Assembly (NCBI RefSeq): GCF_017901135.1
Contig: NZ_CP072801.1
Location: 3,872,501 to 3,936,500, forward strand
Direction: 5' to 3'
DNA from: Thiothrix litoralis
Lineage (GTDB): Bacteria; Pseudomonadota; Gammaproteobacteria; Thiotrichales; Thiotrichaceae
DNA length: 64,000 nt
The first letter of the stretch is position 1; the number at the start of each line of letters is the position of its first letter. The translations under genes and the position numbers were made by a program. Below, piece by piece: positions 32,844 to 42,049 of the stretch. Under the pieces are notes generated by a model that searched no databases, was not told the DNA's origin, and was given only the letters and a program-made list of their open reading frames with translations.

Positions 32844-34149
32844 CCCCACGGCTAAAGCCGGGGGATTCCTAATTCACCGAGAACAGGACGACGACACCGA
32901 AATGCCATCGCCACTAACATTCTCTCCAAAGGCTAACACCGCCAGCCCGGCGGCTAAAATGTTACGTGCTGCATTCACGTCACGGTCGTGGGTTGTGCCG
33001 CATTCGGGGCACTCCCACGATCGCACGTCCAGCGGCATGTTTTCTTTCACGAACCCACAGCAGGAACAGCGTTTAGTGGACGGGAAGAATTTCCCTATCT
33101 CAACGTATGTCCTCCCGTACCAGCCAGCTTTGTACGCAAGCTGGCGAGTGAACTCACCCCAACTTGCATCCGCAATGTGCTTGGCTAACGTTGGGTTCTT
33201 AATCATGTTCTTCACGGCGAGGTTTTCAGCACAAACCACTTGGTTCTCGTTAATCAGTTTGCGGGACAACTTGTGCAAGTTGTCCGAACGGTCATCGGAA
33301 ATTTTCGCGTGAACACGGGCGACCTTGCGTTTAGCTTTCAACCGGTTCTTGCTGCCGAGTGTCTTCTTGGCAAGACGGCGTTGGTACTTCGCGAGTTTAG
33401 CCGCGTGTTGTGCGGTGTGGCGGGGATTACCGGATTTAAAACCGTCAGAGGTAACGAACAAATCCTTGATGCCCACGTCAATGCCTGCCTTTTTATCGGT
33501 GACGGGCAACAGCGTGGGTTCAAATTCACACAAGCAAGACACAAAATAGCGTCCGGCCTGATCTTTGGAAACAGTAACCGTGGTGGGGTCAGCCGGAAGT
33601 GCCTGACTCCACTTGATATTCAGCGGTTTATCGCACTTCGCCAGTTTCAATTCACCGTCACGGTAGCTGAACGCGCGGTACGTGAATTCAGCCGATTGGC
33701 GGTGCTTTTTAGATTTGAAGACAGGGTATTTTGCCCGACCTTCAAAGAAGTTTTTGAACGCCGTTTGCTGATTCCTCAAGCATTGTTGCAGCGGAACACT
33801 GGAAACGTCGTTCAGGAAAGTAGCTTCAGGCAGTTTTTTGATGGCAGTCAGTTGGGAACTCGCTTTCGTGTACCCAACTTTTTCCTGAGCCTGATAGTAG
33901 GCATCCGTGCGGTAACGCAAGATGCTGTTGTAAACGTAGCGCACACAACCGAACGTCTGAGCCAGCAACGTTTCTTGTTGTTGGTCTGGGTAGAATCGGA
34001 ATTGGTAGGCGCGTTTAGTTTTCATTATTCACAAAATATCGTATATTTCGTGAAGAGTCAACAACCGAAGATAGCAAACCAAACGGAGGAGCGAGAAGAG
34101 GGTCGGCTGTCGCCGACGCGCTATCCCTCCCCATGCCTAAAGGCAGGGG
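32844..34149 (-). mobile_element. solo-tnpB element of the IS200/IS605 group, copy A
   Basis: A tnpB gene on the minus strand is bracketed by two subterminal hairpins of matching design: CCCC, a bulged A, a 4-bp stem, loop TAAA, and GGGG (32844-32864 and 34129-34149). There are no terminal inverted repeats or target duplication and no tnpA, as expected for an IS1341-type element. The right end, where the guide RNA should finish, is at 32844. The minus-strand DNA beyond it (below 32844) would supply the guide. The element divides the GldF and GldG genes. Exact ends cannot be fixed without an empty site. Confidence 0.8.
32874..34025 (-). CDS. tnpB: RNA-guided endonuclease TnpB (IS200/IS605 group)
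   Basis: A 383-residue TnpB. The N-terminal domain begins MKTKRAYQFRFYPDQQQETL. The RuvC catalytic residues appear intact: Asp in AGIDVGIKDLF (RuvC-I), Glu in VVCAENLAV (RuvC-II) and Asp in THDRDVNAARNIL (RuvC-III). The zinc ribbon is CSCCGF plus CPECG. TnpB proteins are nucleases guided by an RNA made from the transposon right end and help retain the element. Length and motifs suggest an active protein. It lies antisense to the surrounding ABC operon. Confidence 0.93.
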   Translation of the reverse strand: MKTKRAYQFRFYPDQQQETLLAQTFGCVRYVYNSILRYRTDAYYQAQEKVGYTKASSQLTAIKKLPEATFLNDVSSVPLQQCLRNQQTAFKNFFEGRAKYPVFKSKKHRQSAEFTYRAFSYRDGELKLAKCDKPLNIKWSQALPADPTTVTVSKDQAGRYFVSCLCEFEPTLLPVTDKKAGIDVGIKDLFVTSDGFKSGNPRHTAQHAAKLAKYQRRLAKKTLGSKNRLKAKRKVARVHAKISDDRSDNLHKLSRKLINENQVVCAENLAVKNMIKNPTLAKHIADASWGEFTRQLAYKAGWYGRTYVEIGKFFPSTKRCSCCGFVKENMPLDVRSWECPECGTTHDRDVNAARNILAAGLAVLAFGENVSGDGISVSSSCSR

Positions 34150-34166
34150 TATCTCGCGCACGACTG

Positions 34167-35555
34167 ATGAAGATGAGTAAGAATGCCCACCGTTTGGTGG
34201 GGGTGCAAAATGCGATTTTCTACGTGTTATTCGTGGTGGTCATCGGCTTGCTGGGCTTTTTCGGGCGCGAATTCAAGTTCGCGGCGGACTGGACGTATGA
34301 TGGGCGTAACAGCTTGTCAGTGCCGACCCAGACCTTGTTGAAAACGCTGGATCAGCCGCTGAAGTTCATTGCCTATATTCCCGATAACCCCATTTTGCAG
34401 GAGCAACTTAAGCAGTTAGTGGGTAAGTATCAGCGGGTCAGGCCGGATATTGTGCTGGAATTTGTTAACCCCGACCTTGACCCGGCGCGGGCAAAACAGG
34501 ACGGGATTGATCACGCAGGCCAGCTTGCCATTCACCTCGGTGAGCGTAGTGAAGTGATGGATTCCGCCAGTGAGGCCACCATCGGCAGCGCTATCCAACG
34601 CATGAGCCGGGGCGGGGAACGTCTGGTGGTGTTTCTGGAAGGGCACGGCGAACGCCAACCCTTGCTTGACCAGTCCACCGGCATGTCGCAATTGGTGGCC
34701 AATCTGCAACGCAACGGTTTCCTGATCCAGCCCTACAATCTGGTGCGTACCCAGATGCTGCCGCAGAATGCCAGTTTTGTGGTGATTGCAGCGCCCCAGC
34801 AGGATTTTCTGCCCGGTGAAGTGGAGGTGCTGAAAAAGTACCTGGAACAGGGCGGTAACTTGTTGTGGTTGCAAGACCCCGGCGGTTTGCATGGTTTGCA
34901 ACCGTTGGAGGAATTGCTTGGCCTGCAAATCTATGATGGCACGGTGATTGATGCCAACGAGCAATTACAAGCCTTGCTGGGGATTAATCATCCGGCAGTC
35001 GTGCCGGTGGTGGATTACGGCAAATCTGAAATTGTGCGAAAGATGGCCGGTAAACAGACTATTTTTCCGTTTGCGACCATGGTTGCCCGTGCGCCTAATG
35101 CGGGGGATAAGGATGGCGCGTTGGACTGGCAGGCAGAAGAATTCCTCAATACCTTGCCGGGCAGTTGGCTGGAAAGCAGTGGGGTGCTGGAAGGTGCGGT
35201 GAGATTTGAGGAGGGCAGTGGCGATGAGGAAGGGCCGATTCCGCTTGGTGTCACGCTGACCCGTGAGTTGGCTTCGGCTACGCGCAGCCAACGGGTGGTG
35301 GTGATCGGCGACAGCGATTTCATGCTTAACAGCTTCATTGGGATTGGGGCAAACCTTGATCTGGCTACCAATACCTTCAACTGGTTGAGTGCGGATGACA
35401 ATTTGCTGGAAGTGCCAGTGATCCGCGCTCCCGATACCAAGCTGGATTTGAGTGAAACGGGGGGATTTGTGTTGGGGACGTTTTTCCTGTTCGTACTGCC
35501 GCTCGGCTTGTTGCTGGCTGGTGTGTGGATTTGGTGGCGCAGGCGGAGACGTTGA
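34167..35555 (+). CDS. GldG-like ABC transporter auxiliary protein
   Basis: About 462 residues. One N-terminal membrane helix (VGVQNAIFYVLFVVVIGLLGFF), a large periplasmic region of the ABC_transp_aux kind (FLEGHGERQPLLDQ, FVVIAAPQQDFLPGEVEVLKKYLEQGGNLLWL), and a C-terminal helix followed by RRRRR. I start at ATG 34167, with ATG 34173 as an alternative; the open frame reaches back to 33240 but that part crosses the tnpB element. It is cut off from its permease partner by the element, so its expression may now depend on read-through or on a promoter within the element. Confidence 0.85.
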   Translation: MKMSKNAHRLVGVQNAIFYVLFVVVIGLLGFFGREFKFAADWTYDGRNSLSVPTQTLLKTLDQPLKFIAYIPDNPILQEQLKQLVGKYQRVRPDIVLEFVNPDLDPARAKQDGIDHAGQLAIHLGERSEVMDSASEATIGSAIQRMSRGGERLVVFLEGHGERQPLLDQSTGMSQLVANLQRNGFLIQPYNLVRTQMLPQNASFVVIAAPQQDFLPGEVEVLKKYLEQGGNLLWLQDPGGLHGLQPLEELLGLQIYDGTVIDANEQLQALLGINHPAVVPVVDYGKSEIVRKMAGKQTIFPFATMVARAPNAGDKDGALDWQAEEFLNTLPGSWLESSGVLEGAVRFEEGSGDEEGPIPLGVTLTRELASATRSQRVVVIGDSDFMLNSFIGIGANLDLATNTFNWLSADDNLLEVPVIRAPDTKLDLSETGGFVLGTFFLFVLPLGLLLAGVWIWWRRRRR

Positions 35556-35556
35556 A

Positions 35557-36360
35557 ATGAGTCATACCACACAGACGCGGCGTTTATGGCTTAATTTGGC
35601 ACTGTTACTGCTGGTGGGGGGGCTGGGCGCTGCGGCGTGGTGGCAGTCCAACCAGCCGGTAAAGTTGCCGGAAACCTTGCTGAGCTTGACGCGGGCAGAC
35701 ATTACCCGCGTGACAATTACCCGTGAGCCGGGCAGTGCCAAGCCCGATATTATCCGGCTGGCGCGCGAGGGGGAACGCTGGCGGATGCTGGAGCCGAAAC
35801 AGGGGGATACCAACCCTGTGCGCATCAGCCAGTTATTTACCTTGCTGGATGAAACCGTGACGGGTAGCTACGATGCTACAGGTAAGGATTTAAAGCAGTA
35901 CGGCTTGGAACCGGGCGAGGTCAGGGTGGCCTTCAACGACCAAACCGTGTTGTTTGGTACGGAAAACCCGATTTCCCGCAGCCGCTACCTGCTGCACGCA
36001 GGCAAAATCCAACTGGTATCAGAAGCGGTGTTTGGTTTATTGACGGGGGAGGCGACAGCCTTGCTTGCCAACAAACTGGTGCCGGAAGGGCGTAATGTGA
36101 AGGCGGTATCCTTGCCGGAAGGTTTCAACGCCAAGGCTGCGGATGTGCTCCAGAATTGGCAATCGGCAGACGCTATCCGGGTTGAAGCGTATGCGGGGGA
36201 AATGAGTAAAGGCCAAATCACCCTGACGCTGGATGACGGCAGTCAGATCGTGTTGGATTTATTATCGAGTGATGGGGAACTCGTTTTGGCGAATATTGTC
36301 TCAGGGGTACGTTATGTGATGGCAGAGACGCAATGGCGTCATTTACTCCCAGCTAAATAG
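35557..36360 (+). CDS. DUF4340 domain protein
   Basis: A 267-residue protein with one N-terminal membrane helix (LWLNLALLLLVGGLGAAAWW) and a periplasmic DUF4340 region. The segment GDTNPVRISQLFTLLDETVTGSY and the repeated beta pattern fit the family. DUF4340 genes commonly sit at the end of GldAFG-like operons. The ATG comes 2 bases after the gldG-like stop, so coupling is likely. The function is not established. Confidence 0.82.
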   Translation: MSHTTQTRRLWLNLALLLLVGGLGAAAWWQSNQPVKLPETLLSLTRADITRVTITREPGSAKPDIIRLAREGERWRMLEPKQGDTNPVRISQLFTLLDETVTGSYDATGKDLKQYGLEPGEVRVAFNDQTVLFGTENPISRSRYLLHAGKIQLVSEAVFGLLTGEATALLANKLVPEGRNVKAVSLPEGFNAKAADVLQNWQSADAIRVEAYAGEMSKGQITLTLDDGSQIVLDLLSSDGELVLANIVSGVRYVMAETQWRHLLPAK

Positions 36361-36412
36361 ACCTGTGTCATCATTCTCAAGATATGTGTGTGCGTAACTT
36401 ATCATAAGGATG

Positions 36413-36418
36413 TATAAT
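36413..36418 (+). promoter_or_regulatory. candidate -10 box before the first FecR gene
   Basis: A perfect TATAAT preceded by TG, 67 bases ahead of the chosen ATG. The -35 region is weak (TGCGTA-like). It lies in the 124-bp gap after the DUF4340 gene and suggests a separate transcript for the FecR/cyclase cluster. Confidence 0.4.
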
Positions 36419-36484
36419 AACAGTGGGCTTAAAATTGATCAAAGATCATCAGGGCGCGTTCGGGCAAATTCACGGGCAAACAGC

Positions 36485-38686
36485 ATGAAACATACAATGT
36501 CACTCTTTGGGGCTTTGGCGTTAGTCGGCGTACTGATGCTTCCCTCGCACAGCATTTTGGCGGATGAAACCAAAACAACAGAAACCAAAACAGAAACCGC
36601 TACAGCGACTACTACGGCAGCAGCGCCGAATATTATCGGTAAAGTTACGTATTTACTGGGACAGGCAGAATTGACGCTGGCTGATGGTATTGTCGAACCC
36701 ATCACTAGGCAAACCGAGATTTCTGAAGGCAGCACCGTCTCAGTAAAAGACCACAGCAAGTTGAACTTGCTGATGGTGGATGGCGAAACCGAAAAACTGC
36801 CAGCGAACAGCACCCTGACATTCACCAAGTACAAATATGACCCAAACAATCCGGGTGCGAGTGAAGTCAGCAAAGAATTCACCGAAGGTGGGATCACAAC
36901 CAAAACAGGGGCGGCAGGCCACTATGCTCCTGAGCGTTACCGTTTGAACTCACCATTGGCAGCGATTGCGGTATTGGGAACAGAATACACCGTGCAACTG
37001 AGTGAGGGGGAAACGCGGGTAACGGTCATTGCCGGGGAAATTTCCATGGCCAAGCTGGGCGGGAGCTGCTTGCGTTCGGGGCTGGGGGTGTGTTCGGGCG
37101 GTGAACGGTTGTCAGAAGACCAGCGCGGTTTGGCCTTGGTTGTGCGTAAGGATGAACCACGACCTATCCTGATTCCTGTTTCTGAGCCACCACCCAAGAG
37201 CAAAACGCAGGTACAAGCTGCACCAGCGGAAGAAACCAGCAAAACAGCCGATGCGAAAGCCGATAAAACGGCTGCCGACAAGAAAGCTGACAAGCAGGAA
37301 ACTGCTGAAGCCTCCACCAAGTCTGATGGGAAAGCAACGGAAGTAGCGACTGAAAAGTCCACCGAAAAAGCGGCGGAAAAAGTTGCAGACAAGTCGACGG
37401 AAAAAACGACTGAAAAAACCACCGAGAAATTGGCTGATAAAACGGTAGAAAAAGTGGTGGACAAAACAACTGCTGAGAAAGTGGTTGCTGACAAAACCAA
37501 GGATAAAACGACTGATACCAAGACGGCAGAAGTGACCCAAACGGTTGATGAGCGTAATGCATTGGCTGAGTTGGATACCACTACAAAAACGGCTTCCAAC
37601 ACACCCGCGCCGCTCACCCCAACACCCACTGTGACGCCCCAAGTTGATGAGCGTGATGCGTTGGCCACGGCAACTATTGTGTCTGCCGAAATAAAGGCAT
37701 CTGCACCCGCAAGTATTGCAACGCCTGCTGTGCCCGCTGCAACGGTGCCGCCGCTAGCGACCAATACCCTTGCCTCTGCCTCTGGTAACACGACACTGCA
37801 AACACCGACATCCACTCTGGAGAGTGACTCAGGGAAGGTATTGACGACAGGCACGTCTGCGGTAACAACGCCGGTAACAACGTCTGTCATCAGCTCATCT
37901 CCCATTGGTGGCAGCTCCTTGCTGGTTTCATCAGGTACCGGCACAAGCACGTCATTGGGCGGTGCGAGTAATGACTTGCTGGAGTCCAACAAGGGCGGTT
38001 CAACCGTTACAACGGATGCTGGTGAAGTGATTCCTGTGGTGACACCGCCACCCGTCGTCACGCCTGAACCAGCGGTTAGTACGTCGTTGCCGGTAGTGCG
38101 TTTGGGCAAATATGACCCCGCTACCATCGTCGGGGATTCCGCCACCTTGGGCGATCTGGTCAGCAGCCAGTACGAGCAGCTTATCGCGGGTACTGTGGCT
38201 GGTGATAACACCATTGAGCGTCTGAAAGTGGCTAGTCCTACCCTGCCTGAGCAGCGTGATGTGTCACTCCTGTTGGATAGCTATGAGGCGAGTGTACGTA
38301 ACGCCACTGCTGGCACACAAACGACCGCCACCATCACGGATGCTACCTTGAATGTTAGTTCAGCCCGCAATACGTTTGATACTGGCTTTACCTTGAACTC
38401 ACCCGAGTATGTGGGATCTGTGAAAGCCACGGGGACGTATGGGGGAGCCACCGGCCTATTGAAAGATGATGGCACGAACCCACAAACCACGATTAACGGT
38501 GCGGTAGGCGTATTGGGTGAGAAGGTGGGCGCTGCTTACACCTTTACCCACCAAATTGACCCGACGTTAAGTGCAAGTGGCGCGTTGAGTTGGGCAGGAA
38601 CATTGGCTGCTGAGCCAGTGGTGGTTACACCTGAAGTGATTATGCCTGAGGTGGTTATGCCTGAGGTGGTTACTGTTGGCAACTGA
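36485..38686 (+). CDS. secreted FecR-domain protein A with Lys/Thr/Glu-rich spacer
   Basis: About 733 residues from ATG 36485, where a signal peptide begins (MSLFGALALVGVLMLPSHSI). The FecR domain spans about residues 45-190 (IIGKVTYLLGQAELTLADG, LNSPLAAIAVLGTEYTV, GGERLSEDQRGLALVV). Next comes a long low-complexity stretch rich in Lys, Thr, Glu, Ala (repeats of the kind STEKTTEK), then a Thr/Pro/Val region. A conserved C-terminal domain starts near LGKYDPATIVGD and contains LPEQRDVSLLLDSYEASV, RNTFDTGFTLNSPEYVG and AAYTFTHQIDPTLSASG. This domain is shared with the second FecR protein at 42-44 kb. The protein ends in short PEVVM repeats. Unlike iron-sensing FecR it has no sigma-factor partner; the downstream cyclase may be its partner. 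Confidence 0.85.
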   Translation: MKHTMSLFGALALVGVLMLPSHSILADETKTTETKTETATATTTAAAPNIIGKVTYLLGQAELTLADGIVEPITRQTEISEGSTVSVKDHSKLNLLMVDGETEKLPANSTLTFTKYKYDPNNPGASEVSKEFTEGGITTKTGAAGHYAPERYRLNSPLAAIAVLGTEYTVQLSEGETRVTVIAGEISMAKLGGSCLRSGLGVCSGGERLSEDQRGLALVVRKDEPRPILIPVSEPPPKSKTQVQAAPAEETSKTADAKADKTAADKKADKQETAEASTKSDGKATEVATEKSTEKAAEKVADKSTEKTTEKTTEKLADKTVEKVVDKTTAEKVVADKTKDKTTDTKTAEVTQTVDERNALAELDTTTKTASNTPAPLTPTPTVTPQVDERDALATATIVSAEIKASAPASIATPAVPAATVPPLATNTLASASGNTTLQTPTSTLESDSGKVLTTGTSAVTTPVTTSVISSSPIGGSSLLVSSGTGTSTSLGGASNDLLESNKGGSTVTTDAGEVIPVVTPPPVVTPEPAVSTSLPVVRLGKYDPATIVGDSATLGDLVSSQYEQLIAGTVAGDNTIERLKVASPTLPEQRDVSLLLDSYEASVRNATAGTQTTATITDATLNVSSARNTFDTGFTLNSPEYVGSVKATGTYGGATGLLKDDGTNPQTTINGAVGVLGEKVGAAYTFTHQIDPTLSASGALSWAGTLAAEPVVVTPEVIMPEVVMPEVVTVGN

Positions 38687-40676
38687 TCTTTTCCCCAAAT
38701 GGTTACTTGCGCTGGTGCGTAAAAGTGGGCGACTGCTGGTGCTGTTGGGTATCGCCGCCGTTTTGCTGCTGGTACAACAGCATGATCCCTTGCAGGTGTA
38801 CAGCAGTTGGCAAAACCGTGTCTGGAATGCCTACCAACGCTGGGGTGTCGCTATCGCTGAGCCGAAAGCTCCCTTGGTGTTTGTGGTGCAGATTGATAAC
38901 AAAAGCATTGAATTTGTTGAGAAAGAATACGGTGAGGGGTGGCCGTGGTCACGCCAACGTTATGCTGATTTATTAAAAATTCTGTTTGAAGATTATAAAG
39001 TCGGTGTCGTGGGCGTGGATATTGCCATGCCGTATTCCCGTGATAAGGAAGGTAATGACGCTTTATTGGCCTTGTCACAGCAATACCCTCTGGTGCTTCC
39101 ACAAGCGTTCGATTTCTCACCACTTAAAAATGCCTTGGTGACGGGCAATATTTCTGCTGGCATTGCGCCGTCTGAAGCAACGGCCGCAGCCGTGTTACCG
39201 GAGGCGAATGGTTATGCTGGGCTGAATGATCAATTGGTTAAGACCAAGTGTATTGGGCACGTCACCCCGGTAAAAGATCCGGTATCGGGTATGGTGACGC
39301 AAGTGCCGCCACTCATCCGGTATGCCGGGCGGCTGTACCCCATTTTGGCGTTGGAAATGCTGCGTTGCCAAATGGATGGTAGTTATACGGTAGCGGTGAC
39401 ACCTAGTGCTAATGGGCAGACTTTGCGCTTGGGTGATTTGATGGGCGAGGGTGGGGATGTCCAGTTCTTGCTGGACAAAGCCGGGTTGTGGCGTGTCCCT
39501 TACCGAGTAAATCGTGAAGATATTAGCGCGATTCTAGCGAGTGATGTTTTGCAGCGTAAAGTCCTCCCCGGTATTGCCAAGTATTTGCCGAATAGTATGG
39601 TGGTCTTGGGTGGTAATGCGCCCATGTTGGGAGACCAGCACCCGACGCCGTTGGAAGCGAATGCGGCGGGCATGACGGTCCACCTGCAAATGCTGGAATG
39701 GTTACTGTCAGAAGAGGCGGGTATTCCGGGGTTTTCGTTGGACGTGTGGTCATGGGTTATCGGCTTCTGTGGTCTGGCCGGGCTGTATTTCTTGTTGGTG
39801 TACGGTGTAGGCGCAGGTACAGTGGTATTAGTGCCACTGTTGCTAGCGGTTGGCTGGCTGGGGCTTGGATTCTGGGGATGGGTGGACAAGAGCTGGTTTG
39901 TGCCGATGCACCCGGCGGCGTTGTTCCTCGCGTTTCTGGCGATTCAGGTGCCGCTGGAATGGTGGATGGCGCAACGTACCTCCGGGCGCTTACGCAAGCT
40001 GTTTAAGGATTATCTGCCAGCGCAACTGGTCGAGCACATCGTGACTGACAACCGCAGTGACTTGATGTTGCCCAGCAAGCGCTGTCTGACGTTGCTGTTT
40101 GCCGATATTGCCAATTTTACCCAGCGGGCAGAGCGCACTTCGCCGGAAGTATTGGCTGAGTTGACCCAGCAACTTCTGGAGCGTCTCACCGCTGTAGCGC
40201 ACCAGCACGAGGGCACGGTTGATAAATACATGGGGGATGCGGTGATGGTGTTCTGGAATGCACCGTTTCCACAGGCTGACCATGCTGATCGCGGCGTGGC
40301 GGCAGCGCTGGGTATGATGGCAGCCATTGAGCAGTTCAACACGGAAGGCAGTAGTTTGCTGGAAGGTGAACCGATTGAGGTGCGTATCGGGGTGCATACG
40401 GGTGATGTAGTCGTGGGGGATTTGGGAACCCGCTTCCGCCATGCTTATACCGCGATTGGGGATGCGGTGAACGTGACCGCACGTTTGCAGACACTGGCGC
40501 GGGAACTGCACGAATATTTGGTGGTCAGTAAACAGACAGTCGAACTATTGACTAAGCAATGGCCTTTGGTGAGTCGTGGTAATATTGCCCTGAAGGGAAG
40601 ACAGGAGACAGTGGGCGTTTATACGCTGATCCACGATAACAGGAGCGAGCAGGATGGCAATACGGCTGAAGAGTGA
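38676..40676 (+). CDS. CHASE2-domain adenylate/guanylate cyclase
   Basis: Class III nucleotide cyclase of 666 residues. An N-terminal membrane helix, a periplasmic CHASE2 sensor (about 45-340: FVVQIDNKSIEF, WPWSRQRYADLL, VVGVDIAMPYSRD), three membrane helices (about 355-440), then the cyclase domain. Metal-binding aspartates are in LLFADIANFTQRAE and DKYMGDAVMVFWN, and the NxxxR pair is in AIGDAVNVTARLQ, so the domain appears catalytically complete. The Lys in DKYMGD suggests ATP as substrate. The start codon TTG 38676 overlaps the FecR gene by 11 bases. CHASE2 cyclases are often linked to FecR proteins, and a signal passed between the two in the periplasm is a fair inference. Confidence 0.92.
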   Translation: MATDLFPKWLLALVRKSGRLLVLLGIAAVLLLVQQHDPLQVYSSWQNRVWNAYQRWGVAIAEPKAPLVFVVQIDNKSIEFVEKEYGEGWPWSRQRYADLLKILFEDYKVGVVGVDIAMPYSRDKEGNDALLALSQQYPLVLPQAFDFSPLKNALVTGNISAGIAPSEATAAAVLPEANGYAGLNDQLVKTKCIGHVTPVKDPVSGMVTQVPPLIRYAGRLYPILALEMLRCQMDGSYTVAVTPSANGQTLRLGDLMGEGGDVQFLLDKAGLWRVPYRVNREDISAILASDVLQRKVLPGIAKYLPNSMVVLGGNAPMLGDQHPTPLEANAAGMTVHLQMLEWLLSEEAGIPGFSLDVWSWVIGFCGLAGLYFLLVYGVGAGTVVLVPLLLAVGWLGLGFWGWVDKSWFVPMHPAALFLAFLAIQVPLEWWMAQRTSGRLRKLFKDYLPAQLVEHIVTDNRSDLMLPSKRCLTLLFADIANFTQRAERTSPEVLAELTQQLLERLTAVAHQHEGTVDKYMGDAVMVFWNAPFPQADHADRGVAAALGMMAAIEQFNTEGSSLLEGEPIEVRIGVHTGDVVVGDLGTRFRHAYTAIGDAVNVTARLQTLARELHEYLVVSKQTVELLTKQWPLVSRGNIALKGRQETVGVYTLIHDNRSEQDGNTAEE

Positions 40677-41928
40677 ACAGTACATCACGGGTTTTTGTAG
40701 TGTGACGGCTGGCTGGGTATTGAGTACGGTAGCCGCAGTGGCAGCTCCGACAGAGATCAATATTGAGGGTTTGCTTCAGCAGGCAGAAAGCGCGTGTATG
40801 CAAGGTGATAGCACGCGATTGGATAATCTTAGCCAGCAAATTCGCACGTTGGCGCAGCAACCGGCATTGCAGCCACAACAAGCCTTTCTCAATCAGTTAC
40901 TGGGCTTGTTTCAGGCCGGTGTTTGTCAGCCGGGGAAGAAATCTGCGGTCAGTAATCGCCGCAGCCCGCCTGTTGCTGCGAACAGTGATGCGGCACAGCC
41001 ATTAACCATTTCTGCAACCACAAAAACGTCGCACGTACAGGTGTCCGCCGGTTATTTGGATAATGTGAATCAGGGCAGCCGCCATGAGCGTATTAGCATT
41101 ATTAGCCCTTTCAACGGTCTGTGGGTGGAAGGACGGCTGGATGAACGTAACTTGCCGTTGTCTTCAGCCTTTGTCGGTGTGCAGGGAACCTACCGGATTG
41201 CTCATGAGAGTGGGCGCAAGGTATTGGCACTGACCGCTTCCCGTCAGGAATATACCGATGAACCCGATTTTAGCGTCACGGGTTTTGCCGTTACTGGGCA
41301 AGAGGCTTTAGCAGCGGGTAAAGTGGCTAGCGCTTATTTGAGTATGGTGCGTAATGATGCGGGGGATGTGGAACAACGTATCGGTGCGACGCATTACCAG
41401 CCGTTGGCAGCCAGTGTGCCACAAAAAATGGGTAATCCGGCTAGTGTAAGCAAGACAGATTGGATCACGGGGCTGGAGTTCGTTACTTATCCTGAACGCG
41501 CCGCTTATAGTGCGTTGGTAGCCAATGTGGCGTTGGAACACCGTAAACCGTTGCCCAAGGGGGGCGAAGTCGGTGTGCGGGCACGCCTGGAAATCGACCA
41601 TGCACTGGATGAACGCCCCGGTGGTGATCGGCGGGAAGTGGAGCTTTCAGGGCAGTGGAAGGGCAAGCCGTTGTTGGCGGACTGGCAGCCTAGTGTGGGA
41701 GCTAGTATCGGATACAAGCTCGATGCTAAACCGTTTGACCCTAAACTGTACGGTGAAAGCACCCGGACTCAGTTGAGCAAAGGCATCAAGCTGGGCTTGG
41801 GCAAGAAAATCGGTAACAACAAGCTGCAAGTCAGTTACCAGTATGGTCAAACGCAGGACAAGGAAGTGCCGTTATTTGACCAGCCAGCGGGGAATTCCGT
41901 AGGGATTAGTTTTGAAACCAATTTCTAA
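40654..41928 (+). CDS. putative outer-membrane beta-barrel protein
   Basis: I do not recognise a named family. The 424 residues start with a signal-like segment (to about residue 31), then a helical stretch (about 35-90) that could be TPR-like. The rest is rich in alternating beta-strand patterns (VQVSAGYLDNVNQGS, FVGVQGTYRIAHES, KVLALTASRQEYTD) and ends NKLQVSYQYGQTQ...VGISFETNF. The terminal phenylalanine is the usual signal for BAM-dependent barrel insertion. The layout recalls surface lipoprotein assembly modulators (Slam), but I cannot confirm this. It overlaps the cyclase gene by 23 bases and is probably in the same transcript. Confidence 0.65.
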   Translation: MAIRLKSEQYITGFCSVTAGWVLSTVAAVAAPTEINIEGLLQQAESACMQGDSTRLDNLSQQIRTLAQQPALQPQQAFLNQLLGLFQAGVCQPGKKSAVSNRRSPPVAANSDAAQPLTISATTKTSHVQVSAGYLDNVNQGSRHERISIISPFNGLWVEGRLDERNLPLSSAFVGVQGTYRIAHESGRKVLALTASRQEYTDEPDFSVTGFAVTGQEALAAGKVASAYLSMVRNDAGDVEQRIGATHYQPLAASVPQKMGNPASVSKTDWITGLEFVTYPERAAYSALVANVALEHRKPLPKGGEVGVRARLEIDHALDERPGGDRREVELSGQWKGKPLLADWQPSVGASIGYKLDAKPFDPKLYGESTRTQLSKGIKLGLGKKIGNNKLQVSYQYGQTQDKEVPLFDQPAGNSVGISFETNF

Positions 41929-42049
41929 TGCCCTTAGCTTTCCTTATAGAAAATAGGTAATAAATAAATACGATTTTCAAATAGGATTTTTACCATGTTT
42001 AAATGTCATGAAATGCTCATGCCGGAGTGTTTATTATGTAGAGACATGG

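Noticed and set aside
33240-34166. N-terminal extension of the GldG-like protein back to 33240
   Set aside because: The extra 309 codons run antisense through tnpB and across the transposon end hairpin; the membrane helix that begins GldG-like proteins starts right after 34167.
36937-38214. 425-codon minus-strand frame inside the first FecR gene, and a similar one at 42463-43860
   Set aside because: They are Ser/Val/Thr-rich mirror images of low-complexity spacer DNA; the FecR and C-terminal domains are on the plus strand.
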